This document shows, piece by piece, positions 23,110-31,049 of a stretch of 37,113 bases of DNA; the first letter of the stretch is position 1, and each line of letters starts with the position of its first letter. This DNA is from an uncultured Oscillospiraceae bacterium (GTDB taxonomy: Bacteria; Bacillota; Clostridia; Oscillospirales; Oscillospiraceae): assembly GCA_905205085.1 (NCBI GenBank), contig CAJLCG010000014.1:1-37113 (forward strand), written 5' to 3'. A program made the translations under genes and the position numbers. The notes below the pieces were generated by a model. That model did no database searches, had not been told where the DNA came from, and saw only the letters and a list, made by a program, of their open reading frames with translations.

Positions 23110-23577
23110 ATGGAGTTTGGTGTTGGGTCCATTTTGGACGGTAAGGTAACGGGAATCACGAAGTTCGGTGCGTTTGTGGCACTGCCGGAGGGGCGCTCCG
23201 GTCTGGTCCACATCTCCGAGATCGCTTATTCCTATGTCAATGAGGTCAGCGATTACCTGCAGGAGGGACAGGAGGTCAAGGTTAAAGTTATCGGCATTGA
23301 CCAGGCCAACCGAATCAATCTCTCCATTAAAAAGGTAAATGATCCGCCTCAGCGTGCCGCCGGGGGATCTCAGGGAGGCAGACCTCCCCGCCAGGGCGGG
23401 CCCCGTCCCAACGCGCCCCGTTCCGGCGGATATGTGCCTCGTCCCGCCGCGCCCAAGGAGCCCACGGACTTTGAGGACCGGCTGAGACAGTTTATGCAGG
23501 CTTCCGACAGCAAACTCTCTGAGCTGCGCTATCTGGAGAAGAAGGGCGGAAACCGCCGTGGCGGCGGCCGCCGGTAA
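23110..23577 (+). CDS. yabR: S1 RNA-binding domain protein (YabR-like)
   Basis: This 155-residue protein has one S1 domain at residues 1-75, with GSILDGKVTGITKFGAFVAL and GLVHISEIAYSYVNEVSDYL. It is followed by a low-complexity Gly/Arg/Pro linker and a short charged C terminus ending GGNRRGGGRR. It belongs to the general stress protein 13/YabR group that follows divIC in Bacillus; an RNA or ribosome-associated role is expected. The GGAGG ribosome binding site lies 14 nt before the ATG, an unusually long spacing, and I see no better start. A terminator follows. Confidence 0.88.
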   Translation: MEFGVGSILDGKVTGITKFGAFVALPEGRSGLVHISEIAYSYVNEVSDYLQEGQEVKVKVIGIDQANRINLSIKKVNDPPQRAAGGSQGGRPPRQGGPRPNAPRSGGYVPRPAAPKEPTDFEDRLRQFMQASDSKLSELRYLEKKGGNRRGGGRR

Positions 23578-23587
23578 CCTTACATCA

Positions 23588-23623
23588 AACCGTGCGGACC
23601 ACAGTCCGCACGGTTTTCTTTTT
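23588..23623 (+). terminator. Terminator of the yabP-yabQ-divIC-S1 block
   Basis: AACCGTGCGGAC, 4-nt loop, GTCCGCACGGTT, then TTCTTTTT. It is 11 nt after the S1 gene stop. Confidence 0.95.
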
Positions 23624-23627
23624 CCCC

Positions 23628-23657
23628 AATAGAAAAGCGCCTCCCGAAGGAGGCGCT
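23628..23657 (-). terminator. Minus-strand terminator without an obvious minus-strand gene
   Basis: Minus strand AGCGCCTCC-TTCG-GGAGGCGCT followed by TTTCTATT: a stable UUCG tetraloop hairpin with a U-rich tail. No minus-strand gene lies upstream of it within the window before 25,000, so it would stop antisense transcription from the amidohydrolase region. Confidence 0.6.
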
Positions 23658-23773
23658 CAGTGTGCGGGGGAGAAATGTGCAGATTGGTGAGCTGCATCCA
23701 AAAGATACCATATTATTCCACTTCGGTCAACGGGAAGGGGGTCGAATCCCGCCGCCCGGGAAAGGAAAATCCT

Positions 23774-24934
23774 ATGCTGATCATCAACGGAACGGTTCAT
23801 ACTATGGACGGACTGACCATCCCTGGAGGATATGTGGCTATTCGCGGCGACAAGATCGCCCAGGTGGGTCCCATGGAGGAGTGCCCCAAGGATTGGGAGG
23901 GACGGGTCTTTGACGCCCATGGAGGACATATCGCCCCCGGCTTTATTGACGCCCACTGCCATCTGGGCATGTTTGGCGACGGTGTGGGCATCGAGGGGGA
24001 CGATGGCAATGAGGCCACCGACCCCTGTACCCCCCACCTCCGGGCGGTGGACGCGGTGAATCCCCTGGATCGCTGCTTCCAGGAGGCCCGGGAGGCCGGC
24101 GTGACCACTGTGCTCACCGGTCCTGGCTCCGCCAATCCCATCAGCGGCCAGTTTGCCGCCCTGAAAACCAATGGCAAGTGGGTGGACGCCATGGTTATGA
24201 AGGCCCCCGCCGCCATGAAGATGGCCCTGGGAGAGAACCCCAAGCTCACCTACAACGAGCGCCACGAGACTCCCTCCACCCGCATGGCCACCGCCGCCAT
24301 TATCCGGGAGAACCTGGCCAAGGCGGTGGAGTACCGGGAGAAGCTGGAGCGGGCGGCCCAGGATGAGGACGAGGACAAGCCCGACTACGACGCCAAGCTG
24401 GAGGCCCTGTTGCCGGTCATCAACGGGGAGCTTCCCGTCCAGATCCACGCCCACCGGGCTGACGACATTGCCACCGGCATTCGAATCTGCAAGGAGTTTG
24501 GCCTGAAGTACGTCATCGTCCACGGCACCGAGGGACACCTGATCCCCGAGCTGCTGGCTCAGGAGGGGGCCGGCGTGATCACCGGACCCTGCCTGGGGGA
24601 TCGCTCCAAGCCGGAGCTGGTCAACATGACCATTGAGACGCCTGCCATCCTGCGGATGTTCGGGGTGAAGACGGCGGTGTGTACCGACCATCCCGAGACC
24701 CCCATCCAGTATCTGCCCCTGTGCGCCGCCATGGCCATCCGGGGCGGCATGGACCCGGAGGGGGCCCTGGCCTGCATCACCATCAATGCCGCCCAGCTGG
24801 CGGGCATTGACGACCGGGTGGGCTCCCTTACCCCCGGAAAGGACGCTGACGTGGTGGTCACCAGCGCCCACCCCCTCAACTGGCTCAGCCGGGTGCGCCT
24901 GGTGGTCATGGACGGAAAAGTGGTCAAGGAATAA
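23774..24934 (+). CDS. Metal-dependent amidohydrolase (imidazolonepropionase-like)
   Basis: This 386-residue TIM-barrel amidohydrolase has H61 and H63 in GFIDAHCHLG, H225/H227 in PVQIHAHRADD, H250 and H255 in VIVHGTEGHL, and the catalytic Asp D305 in VCTDHPETP. The C-terminal beta domain carries LTPGKDADVVV. It resembles imidazolonepropionase-related hydrolases, but no histidine-degradation genes lie nearby, so the substrate is unknown. An acidic stretch at about 197-204 (QDEDEDK) is distinctive. I chose the ATG at 23774 because AAAGGA lies 7 nt upstream and the protein starts at the usual MLIINGTVHTMDG. It appears monocistronic with no clear promoter. Confidence 0.88.
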   Translation: MLIINGTVHTMDGLTIPGGYVAIRGDKIAQVGPMEECPKDWEGRVFDAHGGHIAPGFIDAHCHLGMFGDGVGIEGDDGNEATDPCTPHLRAVDAVNPLDRCFQEAREAGVTTVLTGPGSANPISGQFAALKTNGKWVDAMVMKAPAAMKMALGENPKLTYNERHETPSTRMATAAIIRENLAKAVEYREKLERAAQDEDEDKPDYDAKLEALLPVINGELPVQIHAHRADDIATGIRICKEFGLKYVIVHGTEGHLIPELLAQEGAGVITGPCLGDRSKPELVNMTIETPAILRMFGVKTAVCTDHPETPIQYLPLCAAMAIRGGMDPEGALACITINAAQLAGIDDRVGSLTPGKDADVVVTSAHPLNWLSRVRLVVMDGKVVKE

Positions 24935-25005
24935 ACTTCCGTGAAATGGCAGTGAAAAAATTTCATAAATATTTCATAAAAATTAGTGGTATTTTTCCTT
25001 ATCTA

Positions 25006-25014
25006 TGGTATAAT
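25006..25014 (+). promoter_or_regulatory. Extended -10 promoter of hpf
   Basis: TGGTATAAT (TG plus consensus TATAAT at 25009-25014). The -35 is weak. A tandem TTTCATAAA repeat lies upstream (about 24960-24980) in AT-rich DNA that could act as an UP element. Confidence 0.7.
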
Positions 25015-25023
25015 GCTGACATA

Positions 25024-25077
25024 GGGAGAGAATCCTCTCCCCCTGTCACACAGATCCCCCTCCGGGGGTGAAAGGAG
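25024..25077 (+). promoter_or_regulatory. Structured leader of hpf
   Basis: Two small hairpins: GGGAGAG/CTCTCCC (25024-25041) and CCCCC/GGGGG (25056-25068). The second ends directly before the GAAAGGAG ribosome binding site. Effect on translation is a guess. Confidence 0.35.
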
Positions 25078-25085
25078 CGACCGAT

Positions 25086-25634
25086 ATGAAGTTTGTGTTT
25101 ACAGACAAAAAGGTGAACATACCCAACTACATCCACAACTATGCGGAGAAGAAAGTGGGTAAGCTCGACCGTTATTTTAAGGAGGATGCCACCGCCGCAA
25201 TCACGTTCAGCATTGAGAAGGACCGTAATCAGGTGGAGGTCACCATTCGGTCCAGCGGCACCATCTTCCGTGTGTCTGAAAGCTCCTCCGATATGCGCGC
25301 CTCCATCGACGCGGCTGTGGCCTCTCTGGAGCGCCAGTTCCGCAAGAATAAGTCCCGTCTGGAGAAGCGGCTGCGCCAGGGCGCCTTTGAGCGCACCATT
25401 GATGAGGCGGAAGTGGCCTCTTTCGTCCCTGACGGACCGGAAGAGGGAGAGTACCGCATCGTGCGGACCAAGACCTTCCCCATCAAGCCCATGACTCAGG
25501 AGGAGGCCATTTTGCAGATGAATCTGCTGGGCCACAGCTTCTTTGCTTTCCGCAATGAGGACGCCGACGGCTCCTTCGCCGTGGTATATCGCCGCAACGA
25601 CGGGGATTACGGCATCATTGAGGACGAGACCTGA
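25086..25634 (+). CDS. hpf: Ribosome hibernation promoting factor, long form
   Basis: This 182-residue protein binds the 30S subunit and promotes 100S ribosome dimers in stationary phase. The N-terminal HPF/YfiA domain spans about 1-100 (MKFVFTDKKVNIPNYIHNYA, then FRVSESSSDMRASIDAAVASL). The C-terminal dimerisation domain (about 125-180) has KTFPIKPMTQEEAILQMNLL, GHSFFAFRN and VVYRRNDGDYGII. Long form is usual in Firmicutes. GAAAGGAG supports the ATG at 25086. Its leader has an extended -10 promoter and hairpins near the ribosome binding site. Confidence 0.97.
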   Translation: MKFVFTDKKVNIPNYIHNYAEKKVGKLDRYFKEDATAAITFSIEKDRNQVEVTIRSSGTIFRVSESSSDMRASIDAAVASLERQFRKNKSRLEKRLRQGAFERTIDEAEVASFVPDGPEEGEYRIVRTKTFPIKPMTQEEAILQMNLLGHSFFAFRNEDADGSFAVVYRRNDGDYGIIEDET

Positions 25635-25645
25635 CATCGCTTTAC

Positions 25646-25679
25646 AACGCCCGCCCCACCTTGGGGCGGGCGTTTTTTT
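25646..25679 (+). terminator. Terminator of hpf
   Basis: AACGCCCGCCCC, 4-nt loop, TGGGGCGGGCG, then TTTTTTT. Confidence 0.95.
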
Positions 25680-25743
25680 GGCCTTGCTACGGGGGCTTGA
25701 GGCGGGTATAATGAAAGAAAATCAGAAATTTGGAGGATAAACC

Positions 25744-26736
25744 ATGAGCCGGGAACAGGTGCTCTCCCTGCTGCTGCAGCAGGAGAATCAATATGTGTCC
25801 GGGGAGGCCATGAGCCGCACCCTGGGAATCAGCCGCGCAGCGGTATGGAAAGCCATTGAGGCCCTGCGCCAGGAGGGGTATACCATCCAGTCCGCCCCCA
25901 ACCGGGGCTACCGGCTGGACAGCGCCCCCGACCGGGTGCGGGAGGGAGAGCTGACCGGGCCTCTGGCTGGGTGCCATGTGGGCGGGAAGCTGCTGTGCCT
26001 GGACACGGTGGACTCCACCAATACGGAGTGCAAGCGCCAGGCCATGGCGGGAGCCCCCGACGGGCTGGTGGTCATCAGCGAGGAGCAGACCGGCGGCCGG
26101 GGACGGCTGGGCCGTACCTTCCAGTCCCCCAAGGGCCGGGGCCTGTATGTATCTGCCCTGCTCCGCCCTCAGCTACCCCCCGCGGAAGTGACCGACTTTA
26201 CCGCCTGGGTGGCGGTGGCGGTGTGTGACGGCATTGAGGCGGCCTGCGGCCTGCGCCCCCAGATCAAGTGGACCAACGATATTATTCTCAACGGGAAAAA
26301 GGTGTGCGGTATTCTTACCGAGATGGGGCTGGAGAGCGAGAGCAACGCCCTGCAATACCTGATTCCGGGCATTGGTATCAACGCCAACCACGCCCCGGAG
26401 GATTTCAGTGAGGATGTGCGCCCCATGGCTACCTCCCTGGCCCAGGAGCTGGGCCATCCCGTGCGCCGCTCCGAGCTGGCTGTTCAGGTCATCCGGGCGC
26501 TGGACCGGATGTATGCCGCCTTCCCCCAAGGCAAGCAGGAGTATTTGGATAAATACCGCGCCGCCTGCCTTACCCCGGGCAATCAGGTGCAGCTTATTAC
26601 CCCCGTCTCCCGGCGGGAGGCCAAGGCCCTGGCCATCGACGATGAATTCCGCCTGGTGGTGGAGTACCCCGACGGAAGCCGGGAGGCCCTGTCAGCGGGA
26701 GAAGTTTCGGTGCGGGGCATGTACGGATATGTTTAA
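25744..26736 (+). CDS. birA: Bifunctional biotin-protein ligase / biotin operon repressor BirA
   Basis: This 330-residue protein attaches biotin to carboxylase subunits and represses biotin genes. A winged-helix DNA-binding domain spans residues 1-65 (VSGEAMSRTLGISRAAVWKA). The catalytic domain has TGGRGRLGRTFQSPKGRGLY for biotinyl-AMP binding and IKWTNDIILNGKKVCGILTE with the ATP-site lysine. A C-terminal SH3-like domain ends the protein. TTGGAGGA precedes the ATG. It lies between two terminators and is probably monocistronic. No biotin synthesis genes lie in the window. Confidence 0.95.
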   Translation: MSREQVLSLLLQQENQYVSGEAMSRTLGISRAAVWKAIEALRQEGYTIQSAPNRGYRLDSAPDRVREGELTGPLAGCHVGGKLLCLDTVDSTNTECKRQAMAGAPDGLVVISEEQTGGRGRLGRTFQSPKGRGLYVSALLRPQLPPAEVTDFTAWVAVAVCDGIEAACGLRPQIKWTNDIILNGKKVCGILTEMGLESESNALQYLIPGIGINANHAPEDFSEDVRPMATSLAQELGHPVRRSELAVQVIRALDRMYAAFPQGKQEYLDKYRAACLTPGNQVQLITPVSRREAKALAIDDEFRLVVEYPDGSREALSAGEVSVRGMYGYV

Positions 26737-26748
26737 ATCGTGTGCTCA

Positions 26749-26781
26749 GCCGGGCAATTCTTTGGAATTGCCCGGCTTTTC
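26749..26781 (+). terminator. Terminator of birA
   Basis: GCCGGGCAATTC, 4-nt loop, GAATTGCCCGGC, then TTTTCT. Confidence 0.94.
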
Positions 26782-26908
26782 TATGCACAGAGTTAGAATG
26801 ATTAGACAGGCCTCTGTGAAATTGCTGCGAAAACGGGCAAAAAAGCGGGAAGAAACATGGGTGGTTTTGTGGCTTTCGCTTAAATTGCGAAAAAGATAAA
26901 ATTAGGGG

Positions 26909-26936
26909 TTGAACCTATAGTTACTATACATATTAT
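26909..26936 (+). promoter_or_regulatory. Promoter of the purine-scavenging operon with a palindrome in the spacer
   Basis: TTGAAC (26909-26914), 16-nt spacer, TATTAT (26931-26936). The spacer holds the palindrome TATAGT-T-ACTATA (26916-26928), a candidate operator. The rest of the gap from 26782 to 26985 is AT-rich with no gene or recognisable purine riboswitch. Confidence 0.6.
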
Positions 26937-26985
26937 GATGGGTCCATCGAAAACGCGAGCACGTGGAGTGTAAGGAGGAAGCAGT

Positions 26986-28380
26986 ATGGAATCCACCATT
27001 TTGATCCGTAACGCACGGGCTATCGTGACCTGTGACGGACAGGACCGGGTGTACTACGACTCGGACATGCTGATCCAGGGCCCCAAGATCGTAAAGATTG
27101 GTAAGAACCTCACGGACCCCCACGATCAGGAGATTGACGCCACCGACAAATTTGTCTACCCTGGCCTCATCAACACGCACCACCACTTTTTCCAGACCTT
27201 CGTGCGCAACCTGAAAACCATTGATTATCCCAATATGACGGTGCCCCAGTGGCTGGACAAGATCTACCGCATTTTCCAGGTCATCGATGACCAGGTGATC
27301 TATTACTCCTCTCTCACCGCTATGGCCGACCTGCTCAAGCACGGCTGTACCTGCGCCTTTGACCACCAGTACTGCTTTACCAAGGCTACCGGCAAGGCTC
27401 CGGTGGACCGGCAGATGGAGGCGGCCTCCCAGCTGGGCATCCGCTACCACGCCGGCCGCGGTGTAAATACCCTGCCCCGTGAGGAGGGCAGCACCATTCC
27501 CGCCAATATGCTGGAGACCACCGACGAGTACCTGAAGGACTGTGAGCGCATCATCAAGCTCTACCACGACCCCAAGCCCTACTCCATGTCCCAGATCGTC
27601 ATGGCCCCCTGCCAGCCCATCAACAGCTACCCCGAGACCTTCATCGAGACCGTGTCCTTTGCCCGGGAGAAGGGCGTGCGGATGCACACCCATCTGGGCG
27701 AGGGTGAAAACGAGATCATGGTGGAGCGCTGGGGCAAGCGCACCCTGGATTGGTGCGGTGAGATCGGCTTCCTGGGCCCCGATGTGTGGATCGCCCACGG
27801 CTGGGAGCTGACTCCCAAGGAGTACGAGGTGCTGGCCAAGGAGGGCACCGGCGTGTCCCACTGTCCCGGCCCCGCCATTCTGGGCGGCTTCCCCATCCTG
27901 CCCATCGGCCAGATGCAGGAGGCGGGCGTGTGTGTCAGCCTGGGCTGTGACGGCTCGGCCACCAACGACAGCTCCAGCCTGCTGGACTCCATGCGTACCG
28001 CCTGGATGATGCAGGCCTGGCATAGCAAGCAGCGCGGCGGCTGCATCTCCCCCTATGAGATGCTGAAGATCGCCACCGTCAACGGCGCCAAGACCCTGGG
28101 CCGCAATGACCTGGGCTCTCTGGAGCCGGAGAAGGGCGCCGACCTGTTTATGGTGGACGCCGGGGTGCTGGAGCTCACCGGCACCCTCCACGATCCCAGG
28201 AACCTGCTGGCCCGCACCGGCGTCACCGGCAACGTGTGGCTGACCATGGTAAACGGCCAGGTGGTATTCCAGGACGGGCATCTGACCCGGGTGGACGAAG
28301 GGAAACTGGCCCGGGAGGGCGAGGCCGTGTGCACCAAGGTGCTGCGGGAGCCCTGCGAGGCCTTCCACGATTTGGGCTGA
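26986..28380 (+). CDS. 8-oxoguanine deaminase-like amidohydrolase (TRZ/ATZ family)
   Basis: This 464-residue metal-dependent amidohydrolase has H65 and H67 in LINTHHHFFQ, HTHLGEGENE, the zinc histidine in WIAHGWEL, and the catalytic Asp in LGCDGSATNDSSSLLDSM. This arrangement fits the family that includes 8-oxoguanine deaminase and chlorotriazine hydrolases. With a BMP-type transporter next to it, deamination of a purine base (8-oxoguanine, guanine or isoguanine) is most likely; exact substrate is inferred. AGGAGG precedes the ATG. It is the first gene of the operon, 46 nt before the lipoprotein gene. Confidence 0.87.
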   Translation: MESTILIRNARAIVTCDGQDRVYYDSDMLIQGPKIVKIGKNLTDPHDQEIDATDKFVYPGLINTHHHFFQTFVRNLKTIDYPNMTVPQWLDKIYRIFQVIDDQVIYYSSLTAMADLLKHGCTCAFDHQYCFTKATGKAPVDRQMEAASQLGIRYHAGRGVNTLPREEGSTIPANMLETTDEYLKDCERIIKLYHDPKPYSMSQIVMAPCQPINSYPETFIETVSFAREKGVRMHTHLGEGENEIMVERWGKRTLDWCGEIGFLGPDVWIAHGWELTPKEYEVLAKEGTGVSHCPGPAILGGFPILPIGQMQEAGVCVSLGCDGSATNDSSSLLDSMRTAWMMQAWHSKQRGGCISPYEMLKIATVNGAKTLGRNDLGSLEPEKGADLFMVDAGVLELTGTLHDPRNLLARTGVTGNVWLTMVNGQVVFQDGHLTRVDEGKLAREGEAVCTKVLREPCEAFHDLG

Positions 28381-28426
28381 GCAATGCTTGGTTCAAAGGG
28401 ATATGATTTGAAAAGGAGAAGATAAG

Positions 28427-29446
28427 ATGAAAAAGCTGATTACTCTTGTACTGGCTATGGCTATGGCTCTGTCTCTCGTCGCCTGCGGCGGAGATTCCAG
28501 CTCCAATTCCGGCTCTAACTCCGGCTCCAACAGCCAGAGCAACACCCAGGAGGGCGCCCTGAAGGTGGCCCTGTGCATGTCCGGCGCGGTCAACGACCAG
28601 GGCTGGAACCAGTCCGCCTATGACGGCGCCAAGGCCGCCTGCGACAAGTACGGCTATGAGCTGGCCTACACCGAGAACCTGAACGCCGCCGACATCGCCG
28701 CTGCCTTTGCCGACTATGCTGCCGCCGGCTACAACGTGATCATCGGCCACGGCTTTGAGTTTGGTGATCCCGCTCTGGAGGTTGCCTCCACCTACCCCGA
28801 AGTTACCTTCATCTGCACCGAGGCCAGCGCCTCTGCCGACAACGTGGCCTCCTATGTGATGGCCTGTGAGCAGACCGCCTATGTGGAGGGCGTCATCGCC
28901 GCCAGCATGAGCCAGACCGGCACCATCGGCGCCATCGGCCCCATCCAGGGCGACTCCCTGGTGAAGATCGTCAACGGCTACATCGAGGGCGCCAAGTCCG
29001 TCAACCCCGACATTGATGTGAAGACCGCCTGGACCAACTCCTATGTGGACACCCAGCTGGCTCAGGAGTCCGCCTCTGCTATGATTGAGGGCGGCGCCGA
29101 CGTCATCAAGCACTGCGCCAACGCCTGCGGCAACGGCGCCATCAGCGCCGCTGTGGCCGCCGATATCTGGTGCCAGGGCGACTCCTATGACCAGAGCTCT
29201 CTGGCTCCCGACAACATCCTGGACTCCGCCATCTACAACCTGGACGTGGTGCTGGACATCGCCCTGGGCACCGTGGCTGACGGCTCCTTCGAGGGCGGTG
29301 TGTACAACCTGGGTATGGCGGACGGCGCCGTGGAGGTGCTGATCTCCGATAACGTGCCTCAGGAGGTGGCGGACAAGGCTCAGGCCACCATCGACGCCAT
29401 CACCTCCGGCGAGCTGGTGATCACCCCCAACTACACCGTAGAGTAA
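28427..29446 (+). CDS. BMP family (PnrA-like) nucleoside-binding lipoprotein
   Basis: This 339-residue protein has a lipoprotein signal peptide with lipobox LSLVAC and lipidation Cys C20. A Ser/Asn/Gly-rich linker (residues 22-40) and the BMP domain follow, marked by GAVNDQGWNQSAYDGAKAA, GHGFEFGDPALEVA and MIEGGADVIKHCANACGNGA. BMP proteins bind purine nucleosides for ABC import. It lies on the outer face of the membrane. The gap to the ATPase gene holds a strong hairpin, which could keep this binding protein more abundant. AAAAGGAGA precedes the ATG. Confidence 0.94.
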   Translation: MKKLITLVLAMAMALSLVACGGDSSSNSGSNSGSNSQSNTQEGALKVALCMSGAVNDQGWNQSAYDGAKAACDKYGYELAYTENLNAADIAAAFADYAAAGYNVIIGHGFEFGDPALEVASTYPEVTFICTEASASADNVASYVMACEQTAYVEGVIAASMSQTGTIGAIGPIQGDSLVKIVNGYIEGAKSVNPDIDVKTAWTNSYVDTQLAQESASAMIEGGADVIKHCANACGNGAISAAVAADIWCQGDSYDQSSLAPDNILDSAIYNLDVVLDIALGTVADGSFEGGVYNLGMADGAVEVLISDNVPQEVADKAQATIDAITSGELVITPNYTVE

Positions 29447-29467
29447 ATTTTATCCGAACAAACATCC

Positions 29468-29502
29468 ACAGCGCCGCGGTACAGCTAGTACTGCGGCGCT
29501 GT
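29468..29502 (+). other. Long intercistronic hairpin between the lipoprotein and ATPase genes
   Basis: Arms ACAGCGCCGC and GCGGCGCTGT, extended by GGTAC/GTACT (one G-U pair), give a 15-bp stem with a 5-nt loop. No U-run follows, so it is not a full terminator. Such hairpins often stabilise the upstream mRNA. Confidence 0.75.
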
Positions 29503-29522
29503 ACGGGATAGGAGAGATCGAT

Positions 29523-31049
29523 ATGGCCCTGCTTGAAATGCAACAGATCTGCAAGGCCTTTTCCGGGGTCTACGCCAACGACCATGTGGACCTGACGGTG
29601 GAAAAGGGCGAGATCCACGCGCTGCTGGGAGAAAACGGCGCGGGCAAAACCACCCTCATGAATATCCTCTTCGGCATTTACAGCGCCGACAGCGGACAGA
29701 TCCTGTGGAAGGGACAGCCGGTGCGCTTTGCTTCTCCCAAGGACGCCATTGCCGCAGGCATTGGAATGGTGCAGCAGCACTTCTCCCTGGTGCGGAAGAT
29801 GACCGTGCTGGACAACATCATCCTGAACCTGCGGGACAACCGCTTTGTGCTGGACCGCAAGCAGGCCCGGCAGCGGGTGTGCGCCCTGGCGGAGAAATAC
29901 GGCCTCACGGTGGACCCGGACGCCCAGGTGGGCAATCTGTCCGTGGGCGAGCAGCAGCGGGTGGAGATCCTGAAGGCCCTCTACCGGGATGTGGAGCTGC
30001 TCATCCTGGACGAGCCCACCGGCGTGCTCACCCCCCAGGAGACGGCCCAGTTCTTTGACGTGCTGCGGGCGCTGCAGAAGGAGGGCTACGGCATCATCAT
30101 CATCACCCACCGCATGAGTGAGATCATGGCTATCAGCGACCGGGTCACCATTCTGCGGGACGGGAAGAAGGTGGCCCAGCTGGTCACGGCGGAAACCCAG
30201 CCCGATGAGCTGTCCCGTCATATGATCGGCCGGGAGCTCAACGAGAGCTACGACGTGGACACCCCTCCGGGAGAGGAGACGCTGCTGTCTCTGGAGGCGA
30301 TCTCTCTGCCCCGAAAGAAGAAGGGCCACCCCCTCCACGATATTACCCTGGAGCTTCGCCGGGGAGAGATCCTGGGCGTGGCCGGAGTGGAGGGCAACGG
30401 CCAGAAGGAGCTGGCTGAGATCATCACCGGCATTCAACATCCCTCCCAGGGCCGCGTGGTCCTGGACGGACAGGAGATCCAGCGGGAGACCGTCCGGCAG
30501 CGGTATGAGCGGGGCGTGGTCTACATCTCCGACGACCGCCTCAACGACAGCCTGGTCACCGACATGGACCTGACAGAAAACCTGATGCTCCGGGACTACT
30601 GCCGGGCCCCCTTCTCCCACAAGGGGCTGCTGGACCGCAAGGCCATGCTCCAGACTGCCAAGGAGAAGATCCTGCGCTATCAGGTGCGCTCCTCCGGCAC
30701 CTCCGGAGAGGCTACGCCGGTGCGTCTGCTCTCCGGCGGCAACCAGCAGAAACTTATCGTGGCCCGGGAGATTACCGACCGGGCTCAGGTGGTAGTGGCC
30801 AGCCAGCCCACCCGTGGCCTGGATATCGGCGCCACCGAGTTTGTCCGTGATCGTCTGGTGGAGCAGCGCAACGCCGGAAAGGGCGTGCTGCTCATCTCTG
30901 CTGACCTGGAGGAGATCATGGCCCTCAGCGACCGTATCGCTGTGCTGTTTGGCGGACGGATCGTGGGCGTGCTCACCCGCCAGGAGGCCACGGTGGAACA
31001 GATCGGCCTGCTCATGGGCGGAATCACAGGAAAGGAGGCGGTGAGATGA
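29523..31049 (+). CDS. Nucleoside/sugar-type ABC transporter ATPase (two ABC domains)
   Basis: This 508-residue protein has two fused ATPase domains. The first has Walker A GENGAGKTT at residues 36-44, signature LSVGEQQRVEI and Walker B LLILDEPTGVLTPQE. The second has a degenerate Walker A (GVEGNGQKEL), signature LSGGNQQKLIVAREI and VASQPTRGLDIGA. This pattern is typical of the RbsA/NupA (YufO) group of importers. It energises the two permeases that follow. ATAGGAGAG precedes the ATG, and the stop overlaps the next gene by 4 nt. Confidence 0.95.
   Translation: MALLEMQQICKAFSGVYANDHVDLTVEKGEIHALLGENGAGKTTLMNILFGIYSADSGQILWKGQPVRFASPKDAIAAGIGMVQQHFSLVRKMTVLDNIILNLRDNRFVLDRKQARQRVCALAEKYGLTVDPDAQVGNLSVGEQQRVEILKALYRDVELLILDEPTGVLTPQETAQFFDVLRALQKEGYGIIIITHRMSEIMAISDRVTILRDGKKVAQLVTAETQPDELSRHMIGRELNESYDVDTPPGEETLLSLEAISLPRKKKGHPLHDITLELRRGEILGVAGVEGNGQKELAEIITGIQHPSQGRVVLDGQEIQRETVRQRYERGVVYISDDRLNDSLVTDMDLTENLMLRDYCRAPFSHKGLLDRKAMLQTAKEKILRYQVRSSGTSGEATPVRLLSGGNQQKLIVAREITDRAQVVVASQPTRGLDIGATEFVRDRLVEQRNAGKGVLLISADLEEIMALSDRIAVLFGGRIVGVLTRQEATVEQIGLLMGGITGKEAVR

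Noticed and set aside
23674..23762. tRNA-like fragment before the amidohydrolase (a D-arm-like TGCAG...CTGCA hairpin and a TCGAATCCC stretch resembling a T-arm)
   Set aside because: No acceptor stem, anticodon stem or consistent cloverleaf can be drawn, and the T-arm pairs over only three bases. Treated as chance.
26782..26985. Possible purine riboswitch before the deaminase operon
   Set aside because: The conserved core and paired loops of the purine aptamer are not present; only a promoter and a short palindrome can be supported.
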